A stretch of DNA of 64,000 nt from Agelas oroides (taxonomy: Eukaryota > Porifera > Demospongiae > Agelasida > Agelasidae), in contig OX422187.1 in NCBI GenBank assembly GCA_949130485.1, positions 8,396,205-8,460,204 on the forward strand. Direction: 5' to 3'. Every line of letters begins with the position of its first letter. Position 1 is the first letter of the stretch. The notes under the pieces are model-generated. The model saw nothing but the letters and a program-made list of their open reading frames with translations, was not told where the DNA came from and searched no databases. Positions 1 through 11,540 of this stretch are shown here, one piece after another. The position numbers were made by a program, and so were the translations under genes.

Positions 1-1540
1 TATGATGTCTCCCTTCCCAACTATCAAAGTGCTGTATGGGAGTTTGAGTGCAGAAACATTGAGTTTTATGCCAGAGTTTCTTGGATCTGGTGAATAATAC
101 CAGGGTATAGTACTACAACATTTTGACAGACCTACTAACTTACCACACTTCCCATTTACTGAAGCCCAGCAAACAAGTTCAGCACATACAGTGGTGTGAG
201 ATGTACTGTGTTCACCAGACTCTCTTGGGTTCAAGACTGCTCAGCTGACTACCCTCTGACCCAGAAAGGGTCTGGGGAAACAAAAGTGTATGTTCTGATT
301 GTGGAAGATCAGTATTTGTTGAATGATCACACAAATTTTAGCAAAAGAAAAGCTAGACTATAGTTGATCTCTGCATTGGGATGCCCATGCAGACATGTGG
401 CTAACTTGCTTTCAGGGCTTTTTTCATGGTAAACTTGTTTGCCCCTTTCCTGGAACGAACTTGTACAATCAATAGCAATGAAGATAACTTGTTTCTATTA
501 TACAGTACTTATATATATACGTATATAGTAGATAGTTCAAAAACAAAGAAAAGAAGCTATACTTTCCTATGACAGGGAGTAGCTAGCTAATTGTCAAGTG
601 TGTATACCAGGTTCCTGTAAGCCTGGGAAGAAGTCTATGATAGTCTAAAAGGTGTGTAATATCTTAGCGACCAGCACATAGGGTGTGGTATCCTAGCAAC
701 CAACACATAGGTTGTGGTATCATATATCCCAGCACAAGTCAACACTACAGCCAGTTGAAATCCAGAGTTTGTCAATTTAGGACATACCAGTAAACTTTGT
801 GTTGGACCATTCAGAGTACTAAAGCTAGTTGAATCCCACGGAATGAGCTTTCAAAAAACTTAGGAATAAATAATTATTGAGTATATGTTTTGCTTTGGAG
901 TATAATAGTATGGAGTATGAGAAAATTTTTACTTTCCAGCTTGTTAGCATTTGGAAGTGCCAACACCCATGTAGCTTACAAGTATGGTGCTTTGTGCAGA
1001 TGAAGGCATGCATTACACTGTAGCTCCTTTCAGACTATTAATAGTCATCTTGGCTATGTGCTAGTTATGAGAACGATAGAGTGTTAGAAGTATAGTTAAA
1101 AATTTGTTTCTTCTACAGTTGGTGTCTGGGTATGTTGGAGACAGGTCTGCATGGGAAAAGTAAACAAGCTAATGAATCCTAATAGTGCCTTCTTGGTCAC
1201 GTGACCTCATTAATTTAGAATTAGGCCGATCTGCAATTCAAGGTTGTACTACCACTGAATCCTTCCAGTGTTGCCACTCCTTTGTATCTATGTGTTTCTC
1301 TTAGTCAAAGTTTGTGCATGCTCTTGCTGCCTATTCACCACCTGGAAGTGTATTCCTGTGGTGGCTCTGCCTAATGATTATGGGGAAGATAAAATGGTCT
1401 TTCCACCTGTAGCTATTCAATTCAACTATTATCTTTAAAAGTAAAGGAAACAGTAAATCAAAGACATGATCACATGCAATAACTTACAAACTACAAATTC
1501 TTGGGAAATTGGCACAAAAGTTCTACTAAATTTCATGAGT
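1..1540. other. No gene recognised; AT-rich flank
   Basis: I see no convincing coding exon here. The only structure noted is a small tandem duplication at 665-722. This stretch lies downstream (3') of the minus-strand secreted-protein gene ending at 1541, so part of it is probably that gene's 3' UTR; I could not place a clear AATAAA signal close to the stop codon. Confidence 0.5.
665..722. repeat. Tandem duplication, 2 x 29 bp
   Basis: Two imperfect adjacent copies of a 29-bp unit beginning TAGCRACCARCACATAGG and ending GTGGTATC. A unit with the same theme (GGTTGCTAGGATACCACA on the opposite strand) recurs near 14700 and 14880, so this is a small piece of a dispersed repeat. Confidence 0.7.
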
Positions 1541-2266
1541 TCAGAAAGCATAAACTTGACGACTTTCATATCGTATGGTTGTTGAGCTGATACGAGTCAC
1601 TCGACTGATTCCCCAAGTCATTCCTTCACCGAGCTGGCGATTCCGAATCCGGAATGCAAGTGCAATCCACCCATCTGTTGGCTCCACACGAATTGGAGTA
1701 AGTGACTCCGTCTGGAACACTATTCCCTGTTGGGCACATGCATCAAAGAGGTAGTCACGTCCATAAAGAATGCTTTCACCACTGAAAGCAAGTCTTCCTT
1801 CAGCTCCACCATATTCTCCAAACAGCCTCACCACACCCCTAAAAATTGCCTGGAAACCACCATCTCCCAATGGGTAGCATCTTGACCTTGACTTTCCATT
1901 TGCTAGCCAACTGTTGTAAACCAATGTGCCATTATAGGGGAACATGACTGGTCGAAAGGTTGCATTTCCCAAGACCCGCTGTCCCTGTTCATCAGGTTCT
2001 ATGCTGGAAAAGTCGAGTCCATAGTATTGAGTAAAATAGCTAATTGCATTTTCTCTCTCCCGGTCAATCTCATCTTCTGTGAACTTCAAAATCTGTCTGT
2101 AATAGGTAAGATCAGCATCCAACTGCGTGCTGGTAGCAGAAAATGTCGTGTTGGTTATTTGCATAAATGCAGCTTGAAACGGCTTCTCACACATTTGTGA
2201 GGAGGCACTTTGCAGCATAAGGATGCTCACGAAGGCTGCTGGAATCCACACCTGAGTAATTGCCAT
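1541..2266 (-). CDS. Secreted protein, unrecognised family, paralogue A
   Basis: Single coding exon for 241 aa. I chose the ATG at 2266 rather than the in-frame upstream ATG because the bases just before it on the minus strand read AATTTCAG, a splice acceptor abutting the ATG; the paralogue at 23307-24044 has the same arrangement. Residues 1-24 form a signal peptide (hydrophobic core, then SASSQ). The mature protein has three cysteines (C26, C130, C177) and three N-glycosylation sequons (N39, N101, N112). Blocks shared with the paralogue include YYRQ-LKFT-EEI, YGLDFSS, GQR--GNATF, a YN-W--NGK block before C130, and DACAQQ. Identity by eye is roughly 40 %. Three cysteines leave one unpaired, which would allow dimerisation (inference). 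Seen: export signal and conservation. Function unknown; I do not recognise a named domain. Confidence 0.85.
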   Translation of the reverse strand: MAITQVWIPAAFVSILMLQSASSQMCEKPFQAAFMQITNTTFSATSTQLDADLTYYRQILKFTEDEIDRERENAISYFTQYYGLDFSSIEPDEQGQRVLGNATFRPVMFPYNGTLVYNSWLANGKSRSRCYPLGDGGFQAIFRGVVRLFGEYGGAEGRLAFSGESILYGRDYLFDACAQQGIVFQTESLTPIRVEPTDGWIALAFRIRNRQLGEGMTWGISRVTRISSTTIRYESRQVYAF

Positions 2267-2300
2267 CTGAAATTGATTTAGAGTAACAGTAATTACAATT
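2267..2300 (-). other. 3' splice site of 5'-UTR intron, paralogue A
   Basis: On the minus strand a pyrimidine-containing stretch ends AATTTCAG directly before the ATG at 2266. The corresponding donor, further upstream (higher coordinates), is not clear. Its placement matches the acceptor of the second paralogue, TGCATTTTCAG directly before the ATG at 24044. Confidence 0.6.
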
Positions 2301-2458
2301 GCAGCAATTACACATATGCACATACATATACATTTCTAAAATTAATGCTTTGAGTTCGTGATCACATAAATCAGTTTGCTTTTCAAAATTAACCATTTAG
2401 TTCTGGGTTGCCAATCACTGTATTATGAACATTTCGTCAGATTACCACCAGATAGGCT

Positions 2459-2765
2459 AGTCTTGTGCCCAGACCCCACCCTCTCACGAGGAAAGGGGTC
2501 TGGTGATCATTGAGAGATTTCTTGGTTGTGCCGAGTCAGCAGTCTTGATACTGAACAACCCAATGAAATAGCGCTACGTCATGCAACCACGTGCTCGATC
2601 GACCGACCGACCTATTCGTAGTCTAGATCTCGTACCCAGACCCCACCCTCACTTCTGTTGCACTACTCAAGTCACATGACTAATTGACTCGGCACAACCA
2701 AGAAATCGCTCAATTGTCACAAGACCCTTTTCCTCGTGAGAGGGTGGGGTCTGGGCACGAGACTA
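2459..2765. mobile_element. Fold-back element, TAGTCTCGTGCCCAGACC family
   Basis: Arms of about 90 bp at 2459-2550 and 2672-2765 are inverted copies of each other (GTGCCCAGACCCCACCCTC at each outer end). A second, shorter TIR (CTCGTACCCAGACCCC) begins near 2632 inside. The string TAGGCTAG occurs on both sides (ending at 2462 and starting at 2769) and may be a target duplication, but it overlaps the element's own TAG end. No coding capacity. Confidence 0.6.
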
Positions 2766-2769
2766 CAGT

Positions 2770-3715
2770 AGGCTAGCCTGGTTTGGGTGAGCCTGAGTGA
2801 GCCCCACCACAGGTGAGTTAAATTGTAATATACTATAGTGCGTGGGCGGATCAAAGGCGCCGCATGCGGTCATATATGGCATATACACCGCGCAGCGGCG
2901 ACCACAGGGAGTATATTGCTGAGTCAGGGATGCATATTTCAACCGCAAGGGAGTATATTGCTGAGTCAGGGGTGTATATTTGGCAATTCGTAACTGCAGC
3001 ACAGAGAAACGGGTTTTGCAATGGAATGGCCAATTCCCCCCAGTCCTCACTATAGCCTATAGGAGAGCCACTGCCAGCACTATAGACCCCTGTACTCAGT
3101 ACCAGCACAACAGCCAAAGCGTCGCACAATTTTCCAGGTTATTCGTGCAGCGATACAGTGCTTACCTGGTGTGTTGAACCACGCACGGCTGGACAGACGC
3201 TCGGATGCAGACGATAATTTCACTCGCCAGGCGGTTGATCCAGGGATAGCACTAGGACCAGTTTGTATTCGACGAGTCGTTGCCACCACTGTCAGTTGAA
3301 CTGTGAGGCTGGGCGTTCTACTGCCAGCTCGAACCATTGTTTCATGATCGCCAGCTTCCGAGAGCGGCTAGGTAGCAAGCTAGCTGCCCATCGGCATCAT
3401 GGCCGAGCGCCAGCAGCATATTGGTTTCAAGTCGACACGAGTGAAAGGCCCTTCGTCATGGCTCAGACTCCGCCTTGACTGCAGAGATGTATCGGGGGTC
3501 TTTTGGTGGCCTAAGCGTACTTAAACTCATCCTTTTCTAGTCAAAAAGCGGCAGCAACGCACAACGACACTAGCCTCGTCGATTCAAAATTCAAAAATGC
3601 AATACCGGAAACGGAACCGCTTACGTAATCCGCCCGCGCAGTATAGTATCAGAGAGTCAGTAGACTCTCTATGTAGGGATGGCGCCGACGCGCAATATAT
3701 GCAATACTTAAGCAA
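2770..3715. other. Non-coding, repeat fragments, no gene assigned
   Basis: Contains a GAGCCTGAGTGAGCCCC repeat arm near 2790, two copies of GGGAGTATATTGCTGAGTCAGGG (about 2907 and 2950), and a CpG-rich stretch up to 3690. The segment 3640-3690 (GAGAGTC...GACTCTC followed by CTATGTAGGGATGGCGC) recurs inverted near 33525-33560. Open frames on both strands here look fortuitous. Confidence 0.45.
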
Positions 3716-3890
3716 AAGCCGTATAACTTCACCACAAACACGCAAAAAGTTTATTTAAGCATCCAGGCTTCCTCTTTGAGTGCCTTTGTGATCAGCAAGA
3801 CTCATATAAGTGGCCAAAAGCCACGCAGAAGACAGCTAAACGCGAAAGTGTGCGATAGCAAAAGTGCCATTTTTCGTATTCTTCTTTCTT

Positions 3891-3963
<73 letters not shown>

Positions 3964-4180
3964 CTTCGTTACGACTTTTGTTCAAACAACAATAACTCAA
4001 AAACGGTTCAAGCACTCACCGTAATTTTAGCACGAAACTGATGCTTATCACAGCGCGGAGCTCTACGACCACTCAGCGTCTTCATAGCTTCAAGTTCACC
4101 CTGGTCAACAAAAGCCATTCACAACACTCTGAGGCTGCTGTGCGTTGCTTAGGACGCCATTTTCTAATTTTGTACGCATG
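3716..4180. repeat. Dispersed repeat copy 1 (pair of 34493-34880)
   Basis: From GCCGTATAACTTCACCAC through the CGCATGCGCAC near 4175 this segment matches 34493-34880 closely, including the block TTTGTGATCAGCAAGACTC and AAAGCCACGC-GAAGACAGC. The two copies differ mainly by the CT microsatellite present only here. Ends in an NRF1-like palindrome. No convincing protein. Confidence 0.75.
3883..3965. repeat. (CT)n / (CTTT)n microsatellite
   Basis: Long CT dinucleotide run flanked on both sides by TTTC tetranucleotides. Absent from the otherwise similar copy at 34493-34880, so it expanded after the duplication. It generates an artificial open frame of Ser/Leu repeats. Confidence 0.95.
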
Positions 4181-4190
4181 CGCACACGAA

Positions 4191-4241
4191 GTCTCGTTCC
4201 CAGACCAAAGACCACGGTCATTGGTCTGGAAGCGAGACTAG
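4191..4241. mobile_element. Short hairpin MITE, TAGTCTCG family
   Basis: AGTCTCGTTCCCAGACC at the left and GGTCTGGAAGCGAGACTA at the right form an imperfect hairpin of about 17 bp per arm. Member of the same family as 2459-2765 and 31718-31820. Confidence 0.6.
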
Positions 4242-4430
4242 TACACACGCGAAATCGCCAGCGGGCAGTACGCTTGGCTGTCACGGTATTTTCCTCCCGC
4301 CGGCATTGGGCAAGGCTTATGAACACTACGTAGGTAAGGCGCTGCATTCAGCTGCCTACTTGTAGCTACAGCTGGTCAGTCGTCATGTGATTGACAACTG
4401 AAATTGGTTTCACAAACTTTGGTAGGAAAA

Positions 4431-4539
4431 GTGGTTGGCCCTTCATCAGGTTCTAGCTGGCTATATTACACATAGGCCTAATTGAGTGGTTGGCCCTTCA
4501 TCAGGTTCTAGCTGGCTATATTACACAAAGGCCTAATTA
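4431..4539. repeat. Tandem duplication, 2 x 55 bp
   Basis: Two nearly identical 55-bp units, each starting GTGGTTGGCCCTTCATCAGG and ending in AGGCCTAATT. Only a few differences between copies, so the duplication is recent. Confidence 0.9.
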
Positions 4540-4652
4540 TTTAATACATGCCTGGAACCACTACTAAACTGTCAACGCCGTTTCAAGTTCTGGTGTTGTG
4601 ATTACACTTACGTGTAATTGTAACTGAGATTAACATCAAAAAAGTACAGAAA

Positions 4653-5251
4653 CAAGACTTTAAAAACATTAAAAATGTAAAAAGATGTAGGGATGGCATG
4701 CCAAAAAGTATGCAAACAAGGTAGGGATAATGCATGAAAGCAAAGGTCAACATATTGGCAAAGCCCCATCCCTACATCTTTCTCACACTACAGTTGATGC
4801 AATGCTGCTAGATCATATTAGCCTCGTCCCTGAGCCAACATGTGGGAGAAGGAATGTGGCCTGGGGACGAGGTTAAAACCATGCCATGTACTTTAACGAC
4901 ACTATCATAAGTCTGCAGTCTACTCCAACTCACTGCTTAAGTTGTTGAAGAGGTTCTGTATAACATAATGCTACCAAGAGGGTCATACTAGCCTCATTAC
5001 CAGGCCATGTGGGAGGAGGAGGTGGCCTGAGAACGAGGCTACAGCCATGAACTGCCAGTAATAAAGGTTGTGAACTTGTGGTACGTTTTAGGAAGACCCC
5101 CATGAACTAACTGTAGTGTGAAAAAGATGTAGGGATGGGGCTTTGCCAATATGTTGACCTTTGCTTTCATGCATTATCCCTACCTTGTTTGCATACTTTT
5201 TGGCATGCCATCCCTACATCTTTTTACATTTTTAATGTTTTTTAAGTCTTG
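4653..5251. mobile_element. Fold-back transposon with ~145-bp TIRs
   Basis: Arms at 4653-4797 and 5108-5251 are inverted copies; from the outside they read CAAGACTT...AAAAACATTAAAAATG, then AAAGATGTAGGGATGGC, and finish with the ACTGTAGTGTGA motif. The interior holds two TAGCCTC...GAGGCTA mini-elements (4820-4875 and 4990-5042). Relatives occur at 42046-42787 (right arm truncated) and 17765-17907 (short form). No transposase and no clear target duplication, so non-autonomous. The apparent protein in each copy (LVCILFGMPSLHLFTF) is a translation of the arm. Confidence 0.8.
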
Positions 5252-7399
5252 TATATTATATGAACCATGGTATGGAGGTGTATATCGCAAATCATACTAC
5301 CCGAGACCGAGGTCAGAGGAAGTTTGCAGTAGATATACCCCGAGCCGCACGCCATATATACACCTCCTTACTATGGTTTATATACTAGGGGAATGTAGAA
5401 CATTGTGGGGCGAGCATGAGTAAGCAATGCAGTTAGTTGGCAAGTTGATGCTTCACCAGTGTACATATTACCAGATCACAAGGTTTGTCACTCTCTACAG
5501 TCTGTCACAAGATTTTTTACACGTGAGGGTTCAGAGAAATTGTCATCCGGATGCAGTAAATAGCTTGCCATGTGTGGAGGGGTACCACACAATAGAGCCA
5601 TTTGTCTTGCCTAAGCCGCTATACTGTCGCTCGGTTTTAGTGTTCACACACTCACAGGCAAAGACTAACTCCTGCTGGCCTCTGTATTTTGTGAACACAC
5701 AGCCTGGTTTGTCATGCATACTCCTTACAAATAGCAAAGGAAAGTCGCCACACACGCTAAATACACAGCTAGAAAATCTTGAAACGCCTCACCGTGAAGT
5801 AACCAGGAGGATATCTCTGCGTTATATAAGTAGCCTGGTTTGTTTACACAACTGGTTACCCTCGTACAGTACATGCTTACGCTCTAGCTTTCCCTCCTAG
5901 ATGTTTCTCTTAACTTGTGTCTTCACTCACTCTAGCTTGACTGCTATGCTTGCATGCTGAGTGGAAATTTTACTTTTGTGCGTACGCGGCGCGCGTCTGT
6001 TACGTTAAATTATAATTTAAGACATACGGAATACGTACGACAGATACATATACACATATACACATACGCAATAGAACTCACTAGAGAGGGGCTCGCTCAC
6101 GCTCGCCCCAATAACATATTTATCTGTTTAATCAGTACGCCACAGCTAAGTGCTCCTTACAGACAGTAGTTAGAATTGTAACTCTGCTACTGTTGTGATG
6201 CAGTGTAGAAGTTGAGCGTTTCTGCATGAGTGCATGAAAGCAGTTCCAAGAGACATCCAGAGTATAGCTGCCTAGCCAAGGCAGTAAGTTACATGGCTCA
6301 ATCAAACATTGTGGTATCTCATTGCAAGCTAATCTATTCATTCATAGCAAATGTCTCATGTAAGCACTTGAACATGAGTTGCTCATGGACAGTAGAGAGT
6401 GAGAGTTCCTGCTAGTTACAGACATGCATGATTTGTGCTGTGATTATAATCTGGACTGGTGCAACCTTTGCTAGCCAAACGATGCTACTCCGCATTGTTC
6501 ACTCAGGTTCACCTTCACAATATTCTACAATCCCCTAGAAGTGTAAAACAGCTGGTCGCTCCTTGGTCCATGAGATGTAGGAAGTTTAACAAGGTGCTAG
6601 TTAATCAAGGCCGTAGCACACGCAACTGTTGCAGCGGTTTTGGCCGTTGCACTTTTTTTGACTGTGAACCTTGAGCTTGGCACTTAAAGGCTGCTGCGTG
6701 CGCTACGTTATGCGCAATCTGCGACCTCAGTGTGGACGTGTAGTGATCACCTAAATCTTGCTTACCAAGAATTACGACATTTTTGGCCCAAAAGTGGCTT
6801 CAGAAACGATCTCTGAGCGTGAATTTGAAAAACATTTACTGGGTGGCATGCCCGCAAATCCCCTAACGTTCAGGCTGCGTGCTTACGCGAGTGACTTTAG
6901 CCGCGCCACCTCTAAACAGCTTGCAACGGCCCCGTTAATATATTTAAATACCTTTGGCTTCTCTTGCAGTGTGAAAATCTTGGTACCTCAGGTGATTGAC
7001 AACCTCTTAGCACTGGATATCTCAAATGGTCCTCTCACAACATATCAATTTATATACCAGTGATGCCTAACAACCTCATAAAGAATTGGATGGCCTCTTT
7101 TCTGCAACTTAACCACAACTAATTGAACAGCTGGCTGCATGATAAATAGGCCAAAAGATCAAAGGAAATACCACTCTGTCCCAGCCCACTTCTAAAGATG
7201 CCCCCAGTATGACAAACTGTGACCGATTATACGCGATAGACGCCAATTGGCGTCATACGCATGCAAGTCACGAAACGCGGTAGACGCCAATTGACCTTGG
7301 GTGTTTCATTACATCGGCCGTATGGACGAAAGGAAATTTTTTTCGCACCGCATGGCAACTGCATAGCAACGCGCTTCCGCGTTGTTTCAGGTTTTTAAA
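5252..7399. other. Repeat fragments, no gene assigned
   Basis: Holds the element start ACTAGGGGAATGTAGAACATTG with GTGGGGCGAGC near 5387, and a matching GGGGCTCGCTCACGCTCGCC arm near 6090; these may bound one inserted element of about 720 bp. The longest open frame (5427-5900, 157 aa) lies inside that interval and has no recognisable domain. A palindromic TAGACGCCAATTGGCGTC lies near 7229. I see no spliced gene. Confidence 0.4.
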
Positions 7400-8121
7400 C
7401 AAACTCCTCCCACACCAAGCGCATGACTTCTAGCGCGTGGACAGAGGCAGCTGAAGCTGCATGCCGTCCATGGTGTGGCGAATGGCGCAAGCACGGTGAA
7501 AATCAGTGGTTCAGTTGCCAAGGTACATCCGCTCCTCGAGTGGCCCTCGTTTTAAGTTGTGTTTTGGGCTGTCTCTGGACGAAGAAGTTTTGTGAAGGAT
7601 GAAAAACAGTCTTTTGTGAAGCTCTATAGTGCACCGACGACTAGGACTTGAGTACAGTGTTTCACCGAGCGCATGAAATCGTTCATTGCAGTGCTTTTGT
7701 ATTCCAAGTTGCGAACCCTACATACGGTAAGTATACTCACACTCCAGCTGCCTATTCCGATGTCGCTGCCAGCACAACTGCTGTCCCTTGTACAGTGAGT
7801 GCGCACGCTCCGACTGTCCTTCCTGGCTGTCTTCTATAAGTGATCTTTCAAGCTCACCTTCGATCTAGCTGCCTAAGCCTAAGGCTATGCTAGCTGCCAA
7901 GTTGTACGAAAATCTTACTTACGGTCGCGTTAAATCACTCACTAGTGTGGGGCTCGCTCACGCTCGCTCCAATTATATAGACAGTTTTTCGTTTTCACCA
8001 CAAGTGTGAGGCGAGCGATTTTCACCGTGCTTGCGCCATTCGCCACACCATGGACAGCATGCAGCTTCAGCTGCCTCTGTCCACGCGCTAGAAGTCATGC
8101 GCTTGGTGTGGGAGGAGTTTG
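7400..8121. mobile_element. Inverted-repeat element, ~105-bp arms
   Basis: Arms at 7400-7504 and 8018-8121 are inverted copies with outer ends CAAACTCCTCCCACACCAAG; they run through GCGCATGACTTCTAGCGCG to GGTGAAAATC. The 510-bp interior has a GGGGCTCGCTCACGCTCGCT arm near 7951. No target duplication seen and no transposase. Confidence 0.75.
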
Positions 8122-8509
8122 CATGCACAGTTCACTTAGCCCGTAGCAGCTGCTGCGCGAATGTGTCCATGGTGATTTGCCAATCAGATCAAGATATTTG
8201 CAATACCATGCATGGTTGCAAGAGTGGTGCCTGAACGACGCGAAGGTGGCCATGGCAACTTGTAGTGTACCGGAAATATTTGCGTGTTTATCTAATTATG
8301 CGCTATGTCTCACTCGTGTGGCGTCACGGACACGGCTACGCGTTATCACGGCCCAGGACGAATAGCTGTAAGCTTTGTATCCGGTTTGTGATTTTGCCCT
8401 ACTATTACAAGTGGGGTTGGTCCAGAAGCCCTCAAGAGACGGAGCATAGTGAGGATTGTCGACCTCCTGATCGAGAGAAAGACTTATTAGCCACGTTTTG
8501 TTCCTAACG

Positions 8510-8886
8510 CCAATAAGCAGAGGCACAGCGCTGACTACGGAGGTACAGCACCTCTTGGGCTTCATAAATATCAAGACAGGTCTAGAGCTGTGCCTTGATG
8601 ATCACGAGCAAATCCAAAGACGGCACACACAACACGCGGTAGGTATAAAGCGTCCTCCGTAAATATAACTTCAGAAAATATACCCACATTTTATTCTCCA
8701 TGTCAATAAGCAGAGGCACAGCGCTAACTACAGAGGTACAGCATCTCTTGGGCTTCATAAATATGAAGACAGATCTTGAGCTTTGCCTTGTTAGTCAACG
8801 AGCAAAGCCAAAGACGGTACACACAACACGTGGCACGTAAGCATCCTCCATAAACCGGTTACATATAACTTTGAGAAACCATACCT
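8510..8886. repeat. Tandem duplication, period ~192 bp
   Basis: CAATAAGCAGAGGCACAGCG starts both copies (8511 and about 8703). The copies stay alignable through GGGCTTCATAAATAT, AAAGACGGYACACACAACACG and the ATATAACTT block. Divergence is about 15-20 % by eye, so it is an older duplication. Confidence 0.8.
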
Positions 8887-8889
8887 TGG

Positions 8890-9379
8890 TTCAGAATAAT
8901 CCTGGAAAGCCTTTGTCCCTTATTTCACTCTGTAGAGCTTCGTTTAACTTTCCTGAAGCTCTATTTCTTGGAAAATTTTTTAGAAAATTGACATCACGTG
9001 AAGTGAAACTATTTCCGCCTTTGAGGTTAATTGCATTCCATTTAATCTCGCATATAATTTTGGATTTCACTCATTTCTGACCATTCATTTAGACTTTGCA
9101 TGATTCTCCTGTTTGTGTATGCAGTGTATACAGCTAACTCTCACAGATGTTTCGTGGTTAGTACTGCAGGATTATGGTTTCAGGTTGTCTTAGATATTTT
9201 GGGCAAAGGCTTTACTTTGAAACAGCCTGTATGTATAGATTTTCAGATCGTGTCATCTGCTGCTTGAATGATCCACTAGTTTGTGTGATACGTATGTACA
9301 GCTATGCCAATATCCAAATTAATCTGAATTGAATACCTGCTGTGAGGTCTGAAATCTGGAAGCAAAAGTTAGCTATGCC
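8890..9379. other. No feature recognised
   Basis: AT-rich sequence without convincing exon, inverted repeat or tandem repeat. Part of it (GTCATCTGCTGC near 9255 and the GTGTACAGCTATG block) resembles the dispersed family that follows. Confidence 0.4.
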
Positions 9380-11540
9380 ACCATGATGAGCTTGTACAAA
9401 GCATGGGGTGAGTACTCTACTCAAGTTAAACAAAAGCCTTTATCGTCGTGTAGCCTGAGTGTGTGTAAGCTATTCAAACCTCTAATATTGCCATCTGTGT
9501 TTGCATGGTCCATGTGCAGTGTGGGTAGAATGTTCTTTGATCACACCATCTTACCGTCAAGGAAGCTTCCCGTGTTTGTTCTGAAAGGGAACTAAACAGA
9601 CGGCATTTCTTGAGGTATGTCAGCGACTAATTGCATGAAACAACCTGACAGGAAGCTGGAATATTGAGGATTCACTACAACTGCATTTCAAACTTGCAGT
9701 GTCATGACATTCGGTGACTTGACAGGTGTTCTGTGGTTCTACACAAATTTGTTGTTTCAACCACACACCAGCTAATTACCCTGACATGCAGCAAGCTGAA
9801 GAGACAGGAATCCTAGCTGCTCAGTCAGCATGCATCCATAATTCAATAATGGTAAGTGCTGTGTTTGATGTTTTGCTACTCAGCAGCCATTCTCTCACCA
9901 GCAGCTAGTAACATCTGTACATGTAACAGCTAGTAATCTGATAGAAGCTAGATAAGAACCTGAATGTATAGAAACTGGCCAAAATTACCTTACAACCATA
10001 TTTTTCTCATCTAAACCACTTTACCTGTACCATGCACCATTGAAGACTCGGACAAATTTCATCGTAATTATTGCAAAATTGAAATACAGTTGCAGATGTT
10101 TCAGTTTGTGGTGGCAAGATGAAAAGACCTGTGAGAGTCACCATAGCCTCATACCCAGGCCGTTAGTAGGAAAAATGGCCTGGCAACTTACCCGAGTTCA
10201 AACTATATACAGGTATGACATCAAGGAGATTACAGCTGCACCCGTGGAGGCCGTGCATATTGGATAATGCATGTGATATTTGAATGTGACTGCTCGTAAT
10301 ATGCAAGCGCATGTTGTTGTTGCCAGAAAGACTTGTTACAGGCTTTTATTTAGATGGAGCTGTCTTCTCGTCTGTAGACACAATGCTCGCAGTAGACTCG
10401 TTCTTGCTCACCGATGTCGATATGCCCGGCTGACAGTACCGTACTGGTACTGCTACTCTCGAACAGGTCCTTGCTTGTAAAGAAACCGTTTTGTCCGCAG
10501 GTACTGTAGTAGTGGCACACAAGTCAGTGGAAGGAGCTCGAACAAAATTGTCATTCCAAGTGCTATAGTGGTACCATGGGATGGGTATGGTATATTTGTT
10601 ATATTGTGATGCATTTATGACACAATTGAAATTCTACAACTGTCACATGAAGCGTTCCAAAATCTGATTGGTACTGCCAACTCCCGGGCAGCGGAAGTTA
10701 ACAGTTTGAACTCATGTAAGTTGCCAGGCCGTTTATTTAATCAACGGCCTGGGTATGAGGCTAGAGTCACCACAACTTGTAGTAGGTTATTGTGATGAAC
10801 CTTTCAGGGTCATGCACCTCAACTGTATCACTATTTCCTGCCCTTTCATGGTAGCAGGCAAGTCCCTTTTGAAGTGGTTTAGATCACAATAATCTCTTTA
10901 GCTTGTCTGCAACCAGGGTAACCACGCATTGTGTGGTCAATTTGAGTAGCAAAAGGCACTATCAGCATGTGGTTAAATAATCATGTTCTTAAAACCATGC
11001 TGGTGTGCTATCCTTCCTGTAGTTGAGTCCAGCTCATGTTTACCCTTCTACTAACTAAAATCCAGTTTCAGAATCCATTCATGAGATCGATATCCATTAT
11101 CTTATAAATTCTTCAGAGGTGTAATGGAACACCCAGTCTCAGTCTTCACAGAGAAAAGTATCATTTTCCAACCCTTATATGCAGACACTATCTGTGTGTA
11201 GGTAATATATACAAATGTACTGTCACATGGACCATAATTGACCTGATACCCTGAGGCTCAGACTGGGTGTGACATAAAAATTACATTCATCTTCAAATTT
11301 ACACACAACCACACAGCAGAAAAAAGGCAAGTGCTTTGCAAGAAGCACTGGCTTAGTGTCAGCAGAAAGGGTTGCAATGCATCACCAATGATGCACACCT
11401 TGATCTGTGCAAAATACCACACTGGTACATGTAAGCCATACATTAATTTAATACAAATAATTAAATTAATGGCCCATGTGACAGTACAATGTCATTTGTG
11501 TATCACACACAGATAGTGTCTGCATACAAGTATTATTATA
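9380..11540. repeat. Dispersed repeat family R1, copy 1 (interrupted)
   Basis: 9420-10134 resembles 16013-17110 (shared blocks TAGCCTGAGTGTG, GATCACA-CATCTTAC, TGTTTGATGTTTTGCTACTC, GATGTTTCAGTTTGTGGTGG). 10773-11520 resembles 12830-13800 and 14080-14450 (shared blocks CTTTCATGGTAGCAGGCAAG, AGCAAAAGGCACTATCAG, CAGTCTCAGTCTTCACAG). The two halves are one repeat copy split by the element at 10144-10763. No open frame is conserved between copies, so I treat the family as non-coding or long dead. Confidence 0.75.
10135..10772. mobile_element. TIR element with 9-bp target duplication
   Basis: Element 10144-10763 (620 bp) begins TAGCCTCATACCCAGGC and ends with its inverse; similarity between the arms extends to about 65 bp and each arm contains its own small hairpin. 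It is flanked by perfect 9-bp direct repeats GAGTCACCA (10135-10143 and 10764-10772). The related repeat copies near 12830 and 17100 show the uninterrupted site (GTAGTCACCATAACT), which confirms insertion. A 9-bp duplication with long TIRs suggests a Mutator-like non-autonomous element; Merlin-type is possible. No transposase inside. Confidence 0.88.

Noticed and set aside
3776-4024. 82-codon frame with long Ser-Leu run
   Set aside because: Created by the CT microsatellite; the related copy at 34493-34880 does not preserve it.
5427-5900. 157-codon plus-strand open frame
   Set aside because: Lies inside what looks like a repeat bounded by GGGGCGAGC arms, has no recognisable domain, signal peptide or splice context, and its composition (many Leu, Ser, Tyr, Cys) fits translated AT-balanced non-coding DNA.
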